Positions 1 to 11,195 are shown, counted from the stretch's first letter. The stretch: 64,000 bases of DNA from Pteria penguin (GCA_035048485.1 CM068580.1:59384983-59448982); one strand, 5' to 3'. A program made the numbers and translations. Notes: generated from the letters alone by a model not told the origin.

Positions 1-109
1 AAAGCCTAATGTGCCTTTCGATTTAAAATCTTCAGAGCTGTTTATAGAAAACGTTTCAGAAAATTTAAGATACATAGAGCAGATGAGTGTTGCCATTATT
101 GTTGTTGTT

Positions 110-110
<1 letters not shown>

Positions 111-144
<34 letters not shown>

Positions 145-165
145 TTTTGTTTTGTTTTTTTTTTT
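111..165. repeat. Poly-T tract
   Basis: A long T run interrupted by a few G bases. No gene is visible in 1-280. Confidence 0.95.
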
Positions 166-279
166 ACTCGTGAAGATGATGCTCCGCCAACTCATAAACT
201 AGAGCTGTCCTAACGGGGCAAATACCCCCCCCCCCCCTGAGACATGCAATAATTCATCCCTTTATGACGACCCATGAGG

Positions 280-1212
280 CATCAATAGAGCAGGTATAAT
301 AATCCTAGGTGCTATTTACTATCATAGAGGTCAAATGTCAAATTCCCTTCCCATGATGCATCTACATGTAAGTTTTGATAAACCTCGATGCTATGGTTCA
401 AAAGCTATGCTCCGGACACGAAGTGGCCCAGGCTTTACTATCAGAGAGGTACAAAGCCAAAGTCAAGATCACAGTGACCTTATTATGGTACATGTCACAT
501 CCCCTTCCCATAATGCATCCACACTTGTTTTGTCATGAGGAATAAAAAAAATATGTGGTTTAAGGGTGGGGATCTAAACCAGTTTTGAGATAATTGAAGA
601 TTCCTGAAATGAAGGGGGTGACCCTGGGGATACCTAACTTATGCTATACAACTCGTCTTGTCATCAGAAATCAGAAAATATATAGATTAGGATGGGAATC
701 TGAACTATTTTTGAGACAAACAAGGTTTTACCATTACGGAGGTCAAAGGTCAAGCTCAAAATCAAGGTCACAGTGACCTAATTTTGGTACACAACACATT
801 GCCTTCACATTATGCAACCACAGAACAGGTATAACAATCCTAGGTGCTATTTAATATCATAAAGGTCAAAGGTCAAAGTCAAGGTCACAGTGACCTAGTT
901 TTAATACATGATACGTCCCCTTCCCATGATGCATCCACATGTTATGTTACTAAACCTAGGTGCTATGGTTCAAAAGTAATGCTCCGGACACGAAGTGTCC
1001 CAGGTTTTACTATCAAAGAGGTCCAAAGCCAAGGTCAAGGTCACAGTGACCTAATTTTGGTACATGACACATCCCTTTCCCATGATGCATCCACATACCA
1101 GATTTGACCATCCTTAGTCCTACGGTACAACAGTTATGCAGCGGACACGAATCAGGACGGACGGACATGGTGATTAATATATACACTCCCAAACTTCGTT
1201 TGCGGGGAGTAT
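280..1212 (+). repeat. Dispersed repeat array with CAAGGTCACAGTGACC core and terminal hairpin
   Basis: Four diverged units share the core CAAGGTCACAGTGACC followed by a stretch reading TTTTGGTACATGACAC and CCCATGATGCATCCACAT; cores lie near 465, 765, 880 and 1035. Between units the text CTCCGGACACGAAGTG recurs. The array ends in GGACGGACGGAC and a short hairpin at about 1185-1211 (ACTCCC, AAAC, TTC, GTTT, GGGAGT). The layout suggests a non-autonomous element with internal tandem units and a 3' hairpin, as in Helitron-like families. That class is inference. Short reading frames across it are not genes. Confidence 0.7.
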
Positions 1213-1300
1213 AAAATATATCACAATTTTCTACTTTCCAAACAACAAAAATTGGTCTCGTTGAAGCAAGTACACGTGCAGTATATGAAATGCCTTGCAT

Positions 1301-2036
1301 CTGTAAAATAATTGTGGAATGTCGGAATTAACTATAAAATCACAGATTTAAGTCTTGGTGATGTAATAACCTCATAGCAAGCAGAAACTTCCGAACTCAA
1401 ATGTTAATCACTACCCATACTCAGTTTTAACAATAACAACAACTGGGTGCAATACATAAACTTTCGAACTCGATTTTACAATAAATATTCAGACAGCATT
1501 AACAATAATAAACTATACTGAAATATAAAAAATATCACAATTTTATGTCATGACCAGTAAATCCCAATGTGTACTCAACTCACACACTGCAAGTTACTTT
1601 ATATTCGCGGAAGCTGTATTACACTTTAAGTCGCTATTCTAACGCAAAACGAAATATTTTTTAACTCTTGGCACTAATAAGTCATTTCTTTCGACTGTAA
1701 CATTAAAATCATAAAATATCTTCAAAATGTACACACGTTTCTCGCAAAATCATGGTCTAGTGATTAAATTTCTGGGATATTTTAAATATAGTTTCATTAA
1801 ATATGAAATGTTACCATAGAATATTATATACAGTGCCTGTAAAGTCTCGCGCACATTGATGTCTGAACTAAAAAATAAATGTTTAATAAATGCCTTCATT
1901 TAACGGTTTTACCATTGATGATATTTCATATTTGATATCTAAAAGGTAGTCAAATTCAAAATAATAATAATATTAATAATAAACCTTTCAGTGACGAATC
2001 CAAGATGTATGAAAAAGGGGAAGTTTATGATAAATT
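1301..2036. other. AT-rich non-coding stretch
   Basis: I see no reading frame, repeat unit or RNA gene here. It would be the 3' flank of the minus-strand gene that ends at 2182. Confidence 0.5.
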
Positions 2037-2038
2037 AC

Positions 2039-2096
<58 letters not shown>

Positions 2097-2098
2097 AT
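2037..2098. repeat. (ATT)n microsatellite
   Basis: About 20 ATT triplets, just downstream of the minus-strand gene stop. On that gene's strand it reads as an (AAT)n run. Confidence 0.95.
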
Positions 2099-2156
2099 AA
2101 ATTTATCAAAATATTGATTAAGAAAACCACCTAACCAAAACAAAAAAGTTTATACA

Positions 2157-2176
2157 CATCTGGATCCGCCATTGAA
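2157..2176 (-). repeat. Remnant of a MITE terminal repeat
   Basis: On the minus strand the text TGGCGGATCCAGA begins a few bases after the stop codon of the 1030-codon gene. It matches the terminal-repeat style of the MITEs at 20685-20837 and 41118-41290. Only this end is recognisable, so confidence is low. Confidence 0.35.
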
Positions 2177-2181
2177 TCTCT

Positions 2182-5100
2182 TTAGAGAAGGATACTGTAA
2201 ATAGGTTGTTTAGGTTTTCCAGCACCTTGTGGATTTTGCTGCTGTGAGGATGGCCGCTGATCTGTGCTATCTGTACCCTGTTGTCTATGCTCTGAAGGCA
2301 AAACTTGTCCAGTATTGTTGTTATCCAGATCAGCTTGTTCTGCTGATGCACGTGCACCACCCTGTCCTTGTGGGACTATAGATTTATCGCCATGAGACTG
2401 AGCCAATTTGCATTCGTGTTCCAATTTCTCCCTTTCATTACGCCCGACAAGAGAGTCACGATCCGATAGTCTTAATTTGTCAATGTGGTCCGAATTATTT
2501 TTCTCTAATACATGTTTCCTATCATCATCCGTATCTAAACTCGCACGATCATCAAAATCCACACCTGTATTTCCTTTCCATACACTTAACATTGGCGAAA
2601 ATGATGGCGTCAAACACGAGGAAGGCAACGGAATCTTCCTTTCTGGCGATATGAATTTGGAACGAAGTGCCAATTTAGCAGGGATATCTTGACTAGAATA
2701 TAGGGGCTTTGGGTGTACTATTGGCAAGGCTACTTTCGGTTTGGAAAACAATCCTGGATCAAATTTCGAAGTATCTGAGCTAGGCTTATCGCAAGATTTT
2801 AAAACGGGACTGTTATTTTCAAAAGTAGTTTTATTATTATTTCCAACATTATATGTGATTCCCACATTACGCAGACTGGGAAATGTTACTTTAGATTCTT
2901 TTTCATTAAAACCGGATAGAGATGCATCGGTGTAAGAATTTCTTTTATTTCCAGTTGCATGATGAATTTCAGACGAATAAAGATAAGGTCGAAGCGATAG
3001 AGGATCGTCGTCTTTGCTTTTACTTTGAGAGAAAGCAGAGTCCGAATCCTTTCCTCGATCATTTTTTCGAAATTGACAATCTCTCTCTAGAGTCCTGGCT
3101 CTATCAGATGGTAAACTTTTCGTTATTGGCGACATTCCTGGAGACTGTGGTAGTGTAAACATATTCCAATCTTTCACTTTGGGTGACGAATGCGCGTAAG
3201 GTACACTATGTACTGAAGAGACTTGGTCTTCTTTCAGATCTATTTCTACACTGAGTGGTTTACACTGTTCAAGCAAGTCCCTTACTGGAGAATTGCCCAC
3301 GCCGGAATCGGTATTTGAATCCAAAGAAGTTTTATTCTTATCCGCGGAGGGCGATGTATTAAGTGCTCTTGTACTTCCCTTCGACAAAGCACCTATTGAT
3401 GCAGTAGCTGCAGAATTCAACGAGTCCTCACTCTTAGGGGACGTTAACGTTTCATTAGAGCAAGATCTGTTAAAATTTTTCAAAGACAAATAATCCACAT
3501 GGAATAACCTTGGTGGTTTGGGTGGCGGGAACGCTGTTGGCAATGACATTGTCGATAACAATGACATCCGGCGCTGGTCAATTTTGGGTGAAGCAGTCAT
3601 ATTTGGATGAGAACTTGAAGAAGCGTCTCCATTAATACATTTAGCTACAGTTGTATTACAAGTCTCGTGATCCTTTTGTGATAGGGAGCGACCCCTCTGA
3701 TGAGTTAGACTGCCTGTCTTTTCCAATAATTCGGTGTCACTTATATGTTCTTTTTCTCTCCTTATGGCGCAATAAGATACGCCCTGTGGGTCATGGTGTC
3801 CAACAAAGTTCTCGTGAAATTCTTCCGCTGTCGCAAGAAGAGGTGTAACAGAAGAGGAGAAAACATCTTCAGAAAAGACTACAGGATCAGGCAATGGAAC
3901 TGAATTTAAGTGATCATCATTATTAGGTGTGCTGGATACTTGGTCATCAATGACATTTTTTGGTTCCTTGAAATTTGACAATTCTTGCTTATTATCAGCT
4001 GCTGACAATACTGGAGATGAATCATTTTCATTATTAGAATTCATTTTATCTGATACAGAACGGCGATAAGTTTTAGAATCTTCATAGGGTGGTAAAAATT
4101 CATCTTCCTCTATTGACAAAGGTTGTTCTATTGCATTTTCGATTGGAATAAAGGACAAAGTAGAACATCTGTCTGTGGATCTGTTATGGCTCACTGGCTG
4201 ATCCCATGTCAAAGAATCATCCACCGAAGATGATGAGACAACATTATTACTTGAAATGAGCTTCGCATCCTCTTTGTCTGGACTTTCCACTCCATCTGCA
4301 TATGTAAACTCTTTCTTTGCGCGAGTGTATATCTTACTGTTGTCTCTAATCAAAGACTCCCTTTCTGAAGATCTTCTCGAACTGAAACTGTATTGTCTTT
4401 CATGGTAAGAATGTCGGCTTACTGGCTTTGGTGCCCGAGTCGGACTTCTAGAAGATCGTGGTCTTGGTCTTTGATGTCGTAAAGTTGTGTCAACAGTGTG
4501 GACTCTGTTTTGTTCCTGTTTTTCAATTAATTCTACAACATTTGAACCAACAACTGGGACATTACCGAATCTGCGACCCACAACTGTTTGTTCTTTGTCC
4601 CGACTCAGATGATTTAAATGGCCATTCCTATCTCTTGATGCAGTGGCCCGTTCTAATCTAATACTTTGATCAGGGAATATGTTTTCTGCACGGTGACTTT
4701 TCTCTTTTGAAACAAGTGGTGCATGACTTGATGTACTTGCACGAACCTCGCCACGAATGAAATTATTTTTACTAGCTATGGGATCTCCTTTCTTACAATG
4801 AGGTTTGAAACAGCAGACCAATTTCATACAGATAATGGCACATGTAAGACAAAGGACACATTGAAAGAATCCAAATCCTATCAAAAGTCCATGAATGAGT
4901 TTCGAAATACCTGGATTCGCTGTTACAGGTTGTGTGTAAAATCCAATGTTAACTATGAAAGCTAAAGCAGACAGTGTAATCTGGGCAGCAGACACTACAC
5001 AAGCAAGACATGCGAAAACCAAGAATGTGTGGACACTGCATATACCCTTTGAATGAGAGGCAAATATGCCAAATGAACCCGTTACTACGCAGAACCCTCC

Positions 5101-5274
5101 ACTCCATGCTCCAGATGCTAGGTAGTATCCCAGAATCTTTAGCCAGAATCCAAATGCAGTGGCACCTATACTGCAGACACCTACGGTTATGATGACAATG
5201 GACAAAGCAAGAACTTTGTACTGAGGAAAATTGAAGAGAAGACAGACTTTTAATGACATGGCAGGTTTAGCCAT
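2182..5274 (-). CDS. FAM189/ENTREP-like four-pass membrane protein with PPxY tail
   Basis: This is a single uninterrupted frame of 1030 codons. Hydrophobic segments lie at about residues 21-45, 48-74, 81-113 and 126-153, followed by a Cys-rich juxtamembrane stretch (CCFKPHCKK). The remaining 870 residues are a hydrophilic, Ser/Asp/Asn-rich, presumably disordered cytoplasmic tail. The tail has a PPYE (PPxY) motif at residues 395-398 and a proline-rich FPPPKPPRL patch at 582-590 that could bind SH3 domains. Four N-terminal passes plus a long tail with PPxY is the plan of the FAM189/ENTREP family, endosomal proteins that recruit WW-domain HECT ubiquitin ligases such as ITCH. That function is family knowledge, not shown here. 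The start is the first Met, four codons after an in-frame TAG. A second Met at residue 6 is an alternative. The lack of introns is odd, because vertebrate relatives are multi-exon. SINE units lie about 190 bp upstream. Confidence 0.68.
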   Translation of the reverse strand: MAKPAMSLKVCLLFNFPQYKVLALSIVIITVGVCSIGATAFGFWLKILGYYLASGAWSGGFCVVTGSFGIFASHSKGICSVHTFLVFACLACVVSAAQITLSALAFIVNIGFYTQPVTANPGISKLIHGLLIGFGFFQCVLCLTCAIICMKLVCCFKPHCKKGDPIASKNNFIRGEVRASTSSHAPLVSKEKSHRAENIFPDQSIRLERATASRDRNGHLNHLSRDKEQTVVGRRFGNVPVVGSNVVELIEKQEQNRVHTVDTTLRHQRPRPRSSRSPTRAPKPVSRHSYHERQYSFSSRRSSERESLIRDNSKIYTRAKKEFTYADGVESPDKEDAKLISSNNVVSSSSVDDSLTWDQPVSHNRSTDRCSTLSFIPIENAIEQPLSIEEDEFLPPYEDSKTYRRSVSDKMNSNNENDSSPVLSAADNKQELSNFKEPKNVIDDQVSSTPNNDDHLNSVPLPDPVVFSEDVFSSSVTPLLATAEEFHENFVGHHDPQGVSYCAIRREKEHISDTELLEKTGSLTHQRGRSLSQKDHETCNTTVAKCINGDASSSSHPNMTASPKIDQRRMSLLSTMSLPTAFPPPKPPRLFHVDYLSLKNFNRSCSNETLTSPKSEDSLNSAATASIGALSKGSTRALNTSPSADKNKTSLDSNTDSGVGNSPVRDLLEQCKPLSVEIDLKEDQVSSVHSVPYAHSSPKVKDWNMFTLPQSPGMSPITKSLPSDRARTLERDCQFRKNDRGKDSDSAFSQSKSKDDDPLSLRPYLYSSEIHHATGNKRNSYTDASLSGFNEKESKVTFPSLRNVGITYNVGNNNKTTFENNSPVLKSCDKPSSDTSKFDPGLFSKPKVALPIVHPKPLYSSQDIPAKLALRSKFISPERKIPLPSSCLTPSFSPMLSVWKGNTGVDFDDRASLDTDDDRKHVLEKNNSDHIDKLRLSDRDSLVGRNEREKLEHECKLAQSHGDKSIVPQGQGGARASAEQADLDNNNTGQVLPSEHRQQGTDSTDQRPSSQQQNPQGAGKPKQPIYSILL

Positions 5275-5466
5275 GAGGAAGTACTATGCTAATTCAACAT
5301 CTGATTCCTGAATTCCCTAGACAGACCCTCCTTTGACATCTCTGGTAGTCTCTTGTATCATTTGCAATGAATATTGTCTTCTGTTACATCTCAAATGCCT
5401 GCTTGTGACATCTTTAACCATGTCCTAAAAAAAAAACATTCTATAATTATTGTATAATTAAGATGT
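5275..5466. other. 5' flank of the ENTREP-like gene
   Basis: This is the short gap between the start codon and the SINE pair. An in-frame TAG stands at 5284-5286 on the minus strand, so the long frame does not extend further. I could not identify a TATA box or an initiator with confidence. Confidence 0.4.
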
Positions 5467-5580
5467 GTGACGGATGCCGGTATCCGCCCGGTAGCTCAAT
5501 GGTTAGAGCATACACCTTAATAGCGAATGGTTCTGGGTTCGATTCATGGGTCCAGCCACAATTTTTCACCCTGCCAGGTA
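5467..5580 (+). repeat. tRNA-derived SINE unit 1
   Basis: An A-box-like TAGCTCAATGGTTAGAGC at about 5491 and a B-box-like GGTTCGATTC at about 5536 are spaced as in a Pol III internal promoter. CAGCCACAATTTTTCACCCTGCC follows. The tRNA fold is degenerate and no functional tRNA can be drawn. Confidence 0.7.
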
Positions 5581-5677
5581 CAGATTTGCCGTGAGAGTGT
5601 CCCTCATCTGAGGGAGAACCAATGTAATTTCTCTCTTTGGTTTTGAGGTTTGGAAACCTCTGGCATGGGGCTAGTGC

Positions 5678-5795
5678 AACGGATGCTAGTATTGGCCCTG
5701 ATAGCTCAATGGTGAGAGCGTCCGCCTTAATAGCGATTACGGAAGGTTCTGGGTTCAATTCCTGGGTCCGGCCACAATTTTCACCCTGCCTGGTA
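5678..5795 (+). repeat. tRNA-derived SINE unit 2
   Basis: This is a second copy of the same tRNA-like head, with TAGCTCAATGGTGAGAGC and GGTTCAATTC boxes. It is followed by the same CACAATTTTCACCCTGCC text as unit 1. The two units lie head to tail about 210 bp apart, so this is a dimeric SINE or a tandem insertion. Confidence 0.7.
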
Positions 5796-6159
5796 CAGAT
5801 GTCTTATTATGAAACTTTGGAGACTTAAATATATTGCTATCAGAATACTAACTTAATTCAATATCCACATTCTCATTCACTGAACTGATGAAATTCTGAC
5901 CGCATCAGAAAGAAACCTGTTTAATGTAGAAATTGACCTATCAATACAGATTATTAACTCCCTTGATCTTCCCATGACCATTACCAATATCTGTGAGTTT
6001 GAATTTTATTTTGGACCTTTCCAAAGATCTAAATTAACAATCCATTCAAGGGTCCATGTCTGTACTGTTTATTTTCAAGAGAAGCAGTGATAACATTGTT
6101 TTATTTATTATTGTTTTACCTAAATCCACCATTACTTCAGTTATATGGTGATTAAGAAT
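5796..6159. other. Non-coding stretch
   Basis: I see nothing recognisable here. Confidence 0.4.
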
Positions 6160-6880
6160 GGAACCTACCGGTACTACAACAACCCCTCTTAAGACACCTT
6201 GTAGGTCTTTCTTTGTACTCAGTTTTTTGACCTGAGGAGGAAGTTTAACAAAGGAAAGTACCCTTTTGCCAAGTCTTAGGCCTATGTCTTCCACCCTAGA
6301 TCCACCCCTTGATGGATCTGGTAGAAAACAGTGCACACTTGTAGGGAACCTTGAGTACTAAAGGAGAATCCATCAAATGTAATTAAATCATGTATATATG
6401 TTCTAATGTTTTTTATAGTTATAGTATTATATCCACACCCTCCCCCAGGTCTCTTTCTAATCATAATTTATTTTAAAATCCTACAAATTGTTTTTGGGTT
6501 TCATTTCTTTTCAATTAAATTTATTACAATCAAATCAATTAAAACATACAAAATCAATCATTCTGCATTATAAGCAAACAACAAAGAAAAAAAATCTTAC
6601 AAATTAACCGAAAAAAGCAAAAATGACACAAAATTCAAAAGTGGAAATAAAAACAAAAACTCTTCTCAAGACATCTTTCTAGACCACTCTGATACATATG
6701 TACATTCTGTGTCATGACCTATGTAGCTGGTCTGAAGAAAAAGTTTGACAAAGGAGGGTACTCTCTGGTGCCTATAACACCTGGTACTGGATCTATCCCT
6801 TGACAGATATAGCAAAAAGAAACAACACTTGTAGAGAACCTTGAGTTCTTCATCCCTACCAAATTTGATCCAAATTCCTG
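6160..6880 (-). repeat. Two diverged copies of a dispersed repeat
   Basis: Segments at about 6180-6360 and 6665-6860 share AAGTTTGACAAAGGA-type text, GATCTATCCCTTGA-type text and ACTTGTAGAGAACCTTGAGT in the same order. Minus-strand frames across both are short and show no domain. I take this as an unclassified, decayed repeat family. Confidence 0.5.
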
Positions 6881-7029
6881 CAGCATTTCTGTGCAAAAAT
6901 TCAAAAATATGAAAAGACTATGGCACACAGACAGACAGATACCAAATGTAGAATGCTCAAAAATTATACATAATACAAGTCATATTTTTACAGGTTTGTG
7001 CAACAGCACACCGATAACTTAACAAAACT

Positions 7030-8050
7030 TTTTGCCTCATAATGATTTGTTTGAGTTATGTGTCTGCTTTATAACCGTATGTGTGAATTGTGAGTCTGGC
7101 TTAAATATACGTATGAATTGTGTGTCTGCCTTATAACTATATATGAGAATCATGTGTCTTCTTTATAAGTTTACATATGAATTCTGTGTCTGATATATAA
7201 CTATGAATGTGAATTTGTGTCTGCCTTACAATTATACATGTGTATTGTGAGCCTTATAACTATAAATGTGAATAGTTTGTTTCCCCTATAATTGTATGTG
7301 TGAAATGTATGTCAGCCGTATAACTATATATGTGAATTGTGTGTCTGGCTTATAAGTGCAAGTGTAAATTGTGAATCTGTCTTGCAATTATACAAGTGAA
7401 TTGTGTGTCTTTTTTTAACTGTATGTGTGACTTGTGAGTCTTGCTTATAAGTTTACAAGTGAATTGTGTGTCTGACATATAAAAATACAACTATAAGTGT
7501 GCATTGTTTGTGTGTCATATAATATATATACATGAATTTCATTTTTGCTTTATAACTATACAAGTTCATTGTGTGTCTGCTTTATAACTATATGTATGAA
7601 TTGTATGTCGGCCTTATAACTATACATGTGAATTGTGTGTATGCCTAATAGTTATATGTGTGCATTGTAAGTATTAATGTAAAAGTAACATGTGAATTGA
7701 GTGTTTTCCTTATAACTATAAATGTTGCATTGTGTGTCTACCTTATAAATATGCACACAAAATTAATTCCAGTCTTATAACTATACATGTGAATTCTATG
7801 TTTGCCTTATAACTATACATGTGAATTGTGCCATATAACCATACATGCACATGTGAATTGTGAGTCTACTTTATAAATATTCAAGTGAATTGTGACTGCC
7901 TTATACATGTAACTGTACAATGGAATTGTGTTTTACTTATAATTATACATGGCAAAAGTGTCTGCCTTATAACAATATGTGTGAATTGTGTTTGCATTAT
8001 ATTAAAATAATTGTGTACTTGATAATTATATATCTGAATTGCATTTTTCC
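7030..8050. repeat. Minisatellite with a unit of about 38 bp
   Basis: About 25 degenerate tandem copies of a motif reading roughly GTGTGAATTGTGTGTCTG then CCTTATAACTATACAT. Unit length drifts between about 36 and 45 bases, with single-base changes scattered through the array. No reading frame stays open across it. It is not a CRISPR array because there are no conserved repeats separated by unique spacers. Confidence 0.85.
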
Positions 8051-9080
8051 TTATTTAAAAAGTAGTCTGAATCATTCCCATATATTTGCATAAGCGCATC
8101 TTGTTAGCAGAATCAAAAAAGTGGATGATTAAGACTACATATAAACAAACCAGCAAACTTGACAAAGGTTGGAGAAAAAAGTGTGTAAAGCCTTCAGATG
8201 ACAGACTGGGGGTAAGAGTACCAAGACTTATTTGTCGATCATTTGCTTAATGTTTATATATGTTATGCTTCATTTGATGCTGAAATGTGTAGAATCGTGC
8301 CGGCCATTACATTTATTAAAATTGCAAGTTTACACAACGTAAAGAATTGTGACTCTATCATTCAAACAGGGCCACGACTCGCAGCCAAGTAGTCCCTATG
8401 CCCGTTTTATTTGTTCATATGTTGTAAAATAAATTTCTCTATAGAATTTGCTTTTGAAATGCTTTGTAGTTTTGCATATGTATACTCAATACACGATTTA
8501 CAGATCCCACTGCATCCTTTTGGGTGCCCTAAATAAATTAATATAGGAAATATATGGAAATGCACTCCATGTAGAATTTGGGAATGAAATAATTAGGCAT
8601 TTACCATGATTTCTCTTTAAAATTCTTATTCTTTTGTTTATCTATGAATATAATACATTACCCTCTTTGTTTATCTCCGACATTCTGGAATATTATTTAT
8701 GTAAATATATCATAAAATCAATAAATCTAGGTGTCAGATGTTGCTTGTTGATCTACTTTCATTTTCGAGCGGACAGTGTAAGTTATCAAATCTATAACGG
8801 AGCTTTGTTCCGGATGCAGAAGAATTTTCCAAAGATCCTTGCCTCTTTTTGACAAGATATGGTAATGATATATGAGATCATTTTATACACTTTGGATTTT
8901 GAGAATATACGGAGTAAACGTAGTGCATCCAGGTGCCAGCTTGGGTTGAAAATATTACCAGCGACTCCTCGGTGTGATGAGACAGAAAAATCACACTGCT
9001 TCGGGTCGGCTGTCGTGCAAAAAATCAAGCAGATACCGTCATTAATTGAGTGAAATAATCTTGGCGTAATGCAAACAACA
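8051..9080. other. Non-coding stretch
   Basis: AT-rich, with short frames on both strands that show no recognisable domain. No repeat unit is visible. Confidence 0.4.
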
Positions 9081-9088
9081 AATCAAAC

Positions 9089-9129
<41 letters not shown>
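9089..9129. repeat. (ATA)n microsatellite
   Basis: About 13 AAT/ATA triplets. Confidence 0.95.
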
Positions 9130-9130
<1 letters not shown>

Positions 9131-9159
9131 CAGACCCCTCTGTGACGCATTTGCTGCCT

Positions 9160-9268
9160 TATTATACCCTCCCCACGCGAACGAAGTGTGTATGTCTAGG
9201 CGGGGGGGGGGGGGGTCCCCCACGCGATCGAGAACGAAGTGTGTGTGGGGGGGGGGGGGGGGGGGTAT
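9160..9268. repeat. G-rich terminal hairpins of a dispersed element
   Basis: Two nested copies of a CCCC-ACGCGA-ACGAAGTGTGTGT-GGGG motif, with poly-G runs at 9202-9215 and 9247-9265. The form resembles the hairpin ending the array at 1185-1211, in the opposite orientation. It marks the end of the tandem block that follows. Poly-G length may be unreliable. Confidence 0.6.
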
Positions 9269-10010
9269 AAGAATCACCTGTCTGCTCATCTGTCTGTCTC
9301 AGCAAGAAGTTCTGAAAGCAGATTTCTCTTAGAGTATAAGGGATAGGACGCACACATTCACCATGTACAATGTGACAAATACTATATTTTGATACAAAAC
9401 ATTTGACCTAGTGACCTCGATCTTGAATTTTGGCTTTATAAAATCACTTGTTTGCCAAGTTTTCTCTTACAGCGTAAGAGATAAAGCTTTCATATTTCAC
9501 ACATCACACATTCATCATAACAAGCTAGTACTACATTTTGATACAAGATATTTGACCTAGTGTCCTTGACCTTTGGTCTTGTATTAATCACTTGGTTAAT
9601 AAGTTCTGTAAGCAGATTTCTCTTACAATATAAGGGATAGGGCTTTGATACTTTTCAAACACATTCAGAATAACAAGTACTTTATTTTGATACCAAGACA
9701 TTTGACGTAGTGACCCTGACCTTGCCGTTGAACTTTGGCCTTGTGATAATAACTTAATTACATGTAATAAGTTCTGTAAGCAGATTTCTCTCACAGTATA
9801 ATGGAAAGGGATTTCATACGTTGCACGCAGATTCACCATAACAAGTTTTACATTTTGATACCAAGTCCCATGACCTAGTGACCTTGATCTTGAACTTTGA
9901 CTTTGTAATATTGATTAAGTTAAGAATGCAGGCTTCTCTTAAAATGTTTGAGACAAGGGTTTCATATTTCACAAACGCATTATGAATTATGAATTATTCA
10001 CCGTTCTAAG
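9269..10010 (-). repeat. Tandem units of about 150 bp inside a dispersed element
   Basis: Four diverged units share TTCTGTAAGCAGATTTCTCT, a TATAAGGGATAGGG-like stretch, CATTTTGATACCAAG and TTTGACCTAGTGACCTTGA. Anchor copies of TTTGACCTAGTGAC-like text lie near 9401, 9550, 9701 and 9869. With the hairpins at 9160-9268 this looks like one non-autonomous element. Orientation is inferred from the hairpin end. Confidence 0.65.
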
Positions 10011-11050
10011 TACAACACGTACACTTTCTTTTCATTGATTTTTACCTCTTGAACAGTGAAGGTTACGGTTTTAATACACGGTACAAATGTATATCATGAC
10101 TTTGACATAGATTTACTGTTAGTCTATGAACAAACTTGTTGTTATTCAACTTTGCTGTCGCGGGGGTATTTGTCCCGGTAGGGCAGTTTTTGTTTTGCAC
10201 TGTTTCAATAATATTGAGTCTATCATTTCTTTGTGTTTATTACAGGCTGTAAATATAGTTTTATCACTTTATATGAAATTTATATATGTGTCAAAATTGT
10301 TTTACACTATGTCAATCTGTCTATACAATAGTCTTTATATACATTATGTTCCATCCACAATCCATCACATTATGTCAAAATATCAAAATCTAACACATGA
10401 TGTCAAAATATGAGGTGTTTGAGGCCAACATATTTCTCCAACGTGTTAACATTTCAAATCATTCTGTAAACTTCTACTTTATGCTTCGATCTCAATACAT
10501 GTCGTAATTTTTTTCTTTTCCTTAAGTCACTGTCATATTAATTTCAGTTTAACTACGTGATGTGAAAATTTCAATATGTTATGCGTTCCTTGCTTTACAT
10601 TGCTGTCTGTCTTATCTTTACTCCTTGAAGTCAATAGTATTTATTATTCCGACTAAGCTTTTGCAGCCCAGTGGACAAAGTGGATAAACAAATGAAAGGT
10701 AAGGGATGCGGGGTTCAACCCCTTTAGTCGAAAAATTTTGTTCAACAAAAGTCATTTTGACTAGGTTCGGACCTTCAACCCAAAACCCACCCTTTCCTGA
10801 CTGAAAAGCATTCAAAGCATTCATAGCAGATCGCAACCCCTTTTTCAAACATTTGTATATTCGCCTAGTTCTGTCTACTGAAAGTAATGATGGTGGATTT
10901 TGCGATATAGGTGAATCAGATTTATTAGAAGATCTGATCTGACTCAGCTGTATGACAAAATCAACCACATGTACAGCAAAATAACAAGGTATGGACGAGA
11001 CGTTAATAACATCACAAGAAGCTTCGTTTACACGGCAGATGCGGTGCTAA
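10011..11050. other. Non-coding stretch
   Basis: It contains a 116-codon minus-strand frame (10618-10968) with no recognisable domain or splice context. I regard that frame as chance or old repeat. Confidence 0.4.
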
Positions 11051-11059
11051 CAGAGAACG

Positions 11060-11195
11060 GTTAAGAGCTTCCGGGAGGCTTTGCCCCCCCCCCCCCCCCT
11101 TTCCACCAGGGTTCTGCCCTGGCCCTGCTGGGGACCTAAGCGGTCCGCAGACCCCTCGCCTGACTTCGCCCACTTACTCCAAAACTGGATCTGCC
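11060..11195. repeat. GC-rich dispersed repeat
   Basis: The text CACCAGGGTTCTGCCCTGG then GGGGACCTAAGCGGTCCGCAGACCCCT recurs in diverged form at 18478-18620. A C run at 11083-11099 sits inside it. It stands out strongly in base composition from its AT-rich surroundings. Class unknown. Confidence 0.65.

Noticed and set aside
5487..5560. A tRNA gene
   Set aside because: The boxes are present but the stems are degenerate, and the same unit with the same tail recurs at 5678.
7030..8050. CRISPR-like array
   Set aside because: Units are contiguous and degenerate with no unique spacers, in eukaryotic DNA.
10618..10968. 116-codon minus-strand frame
   Set aside because: No domain, no membrane segment and no splice context; parts resemble dispersed repeat text.
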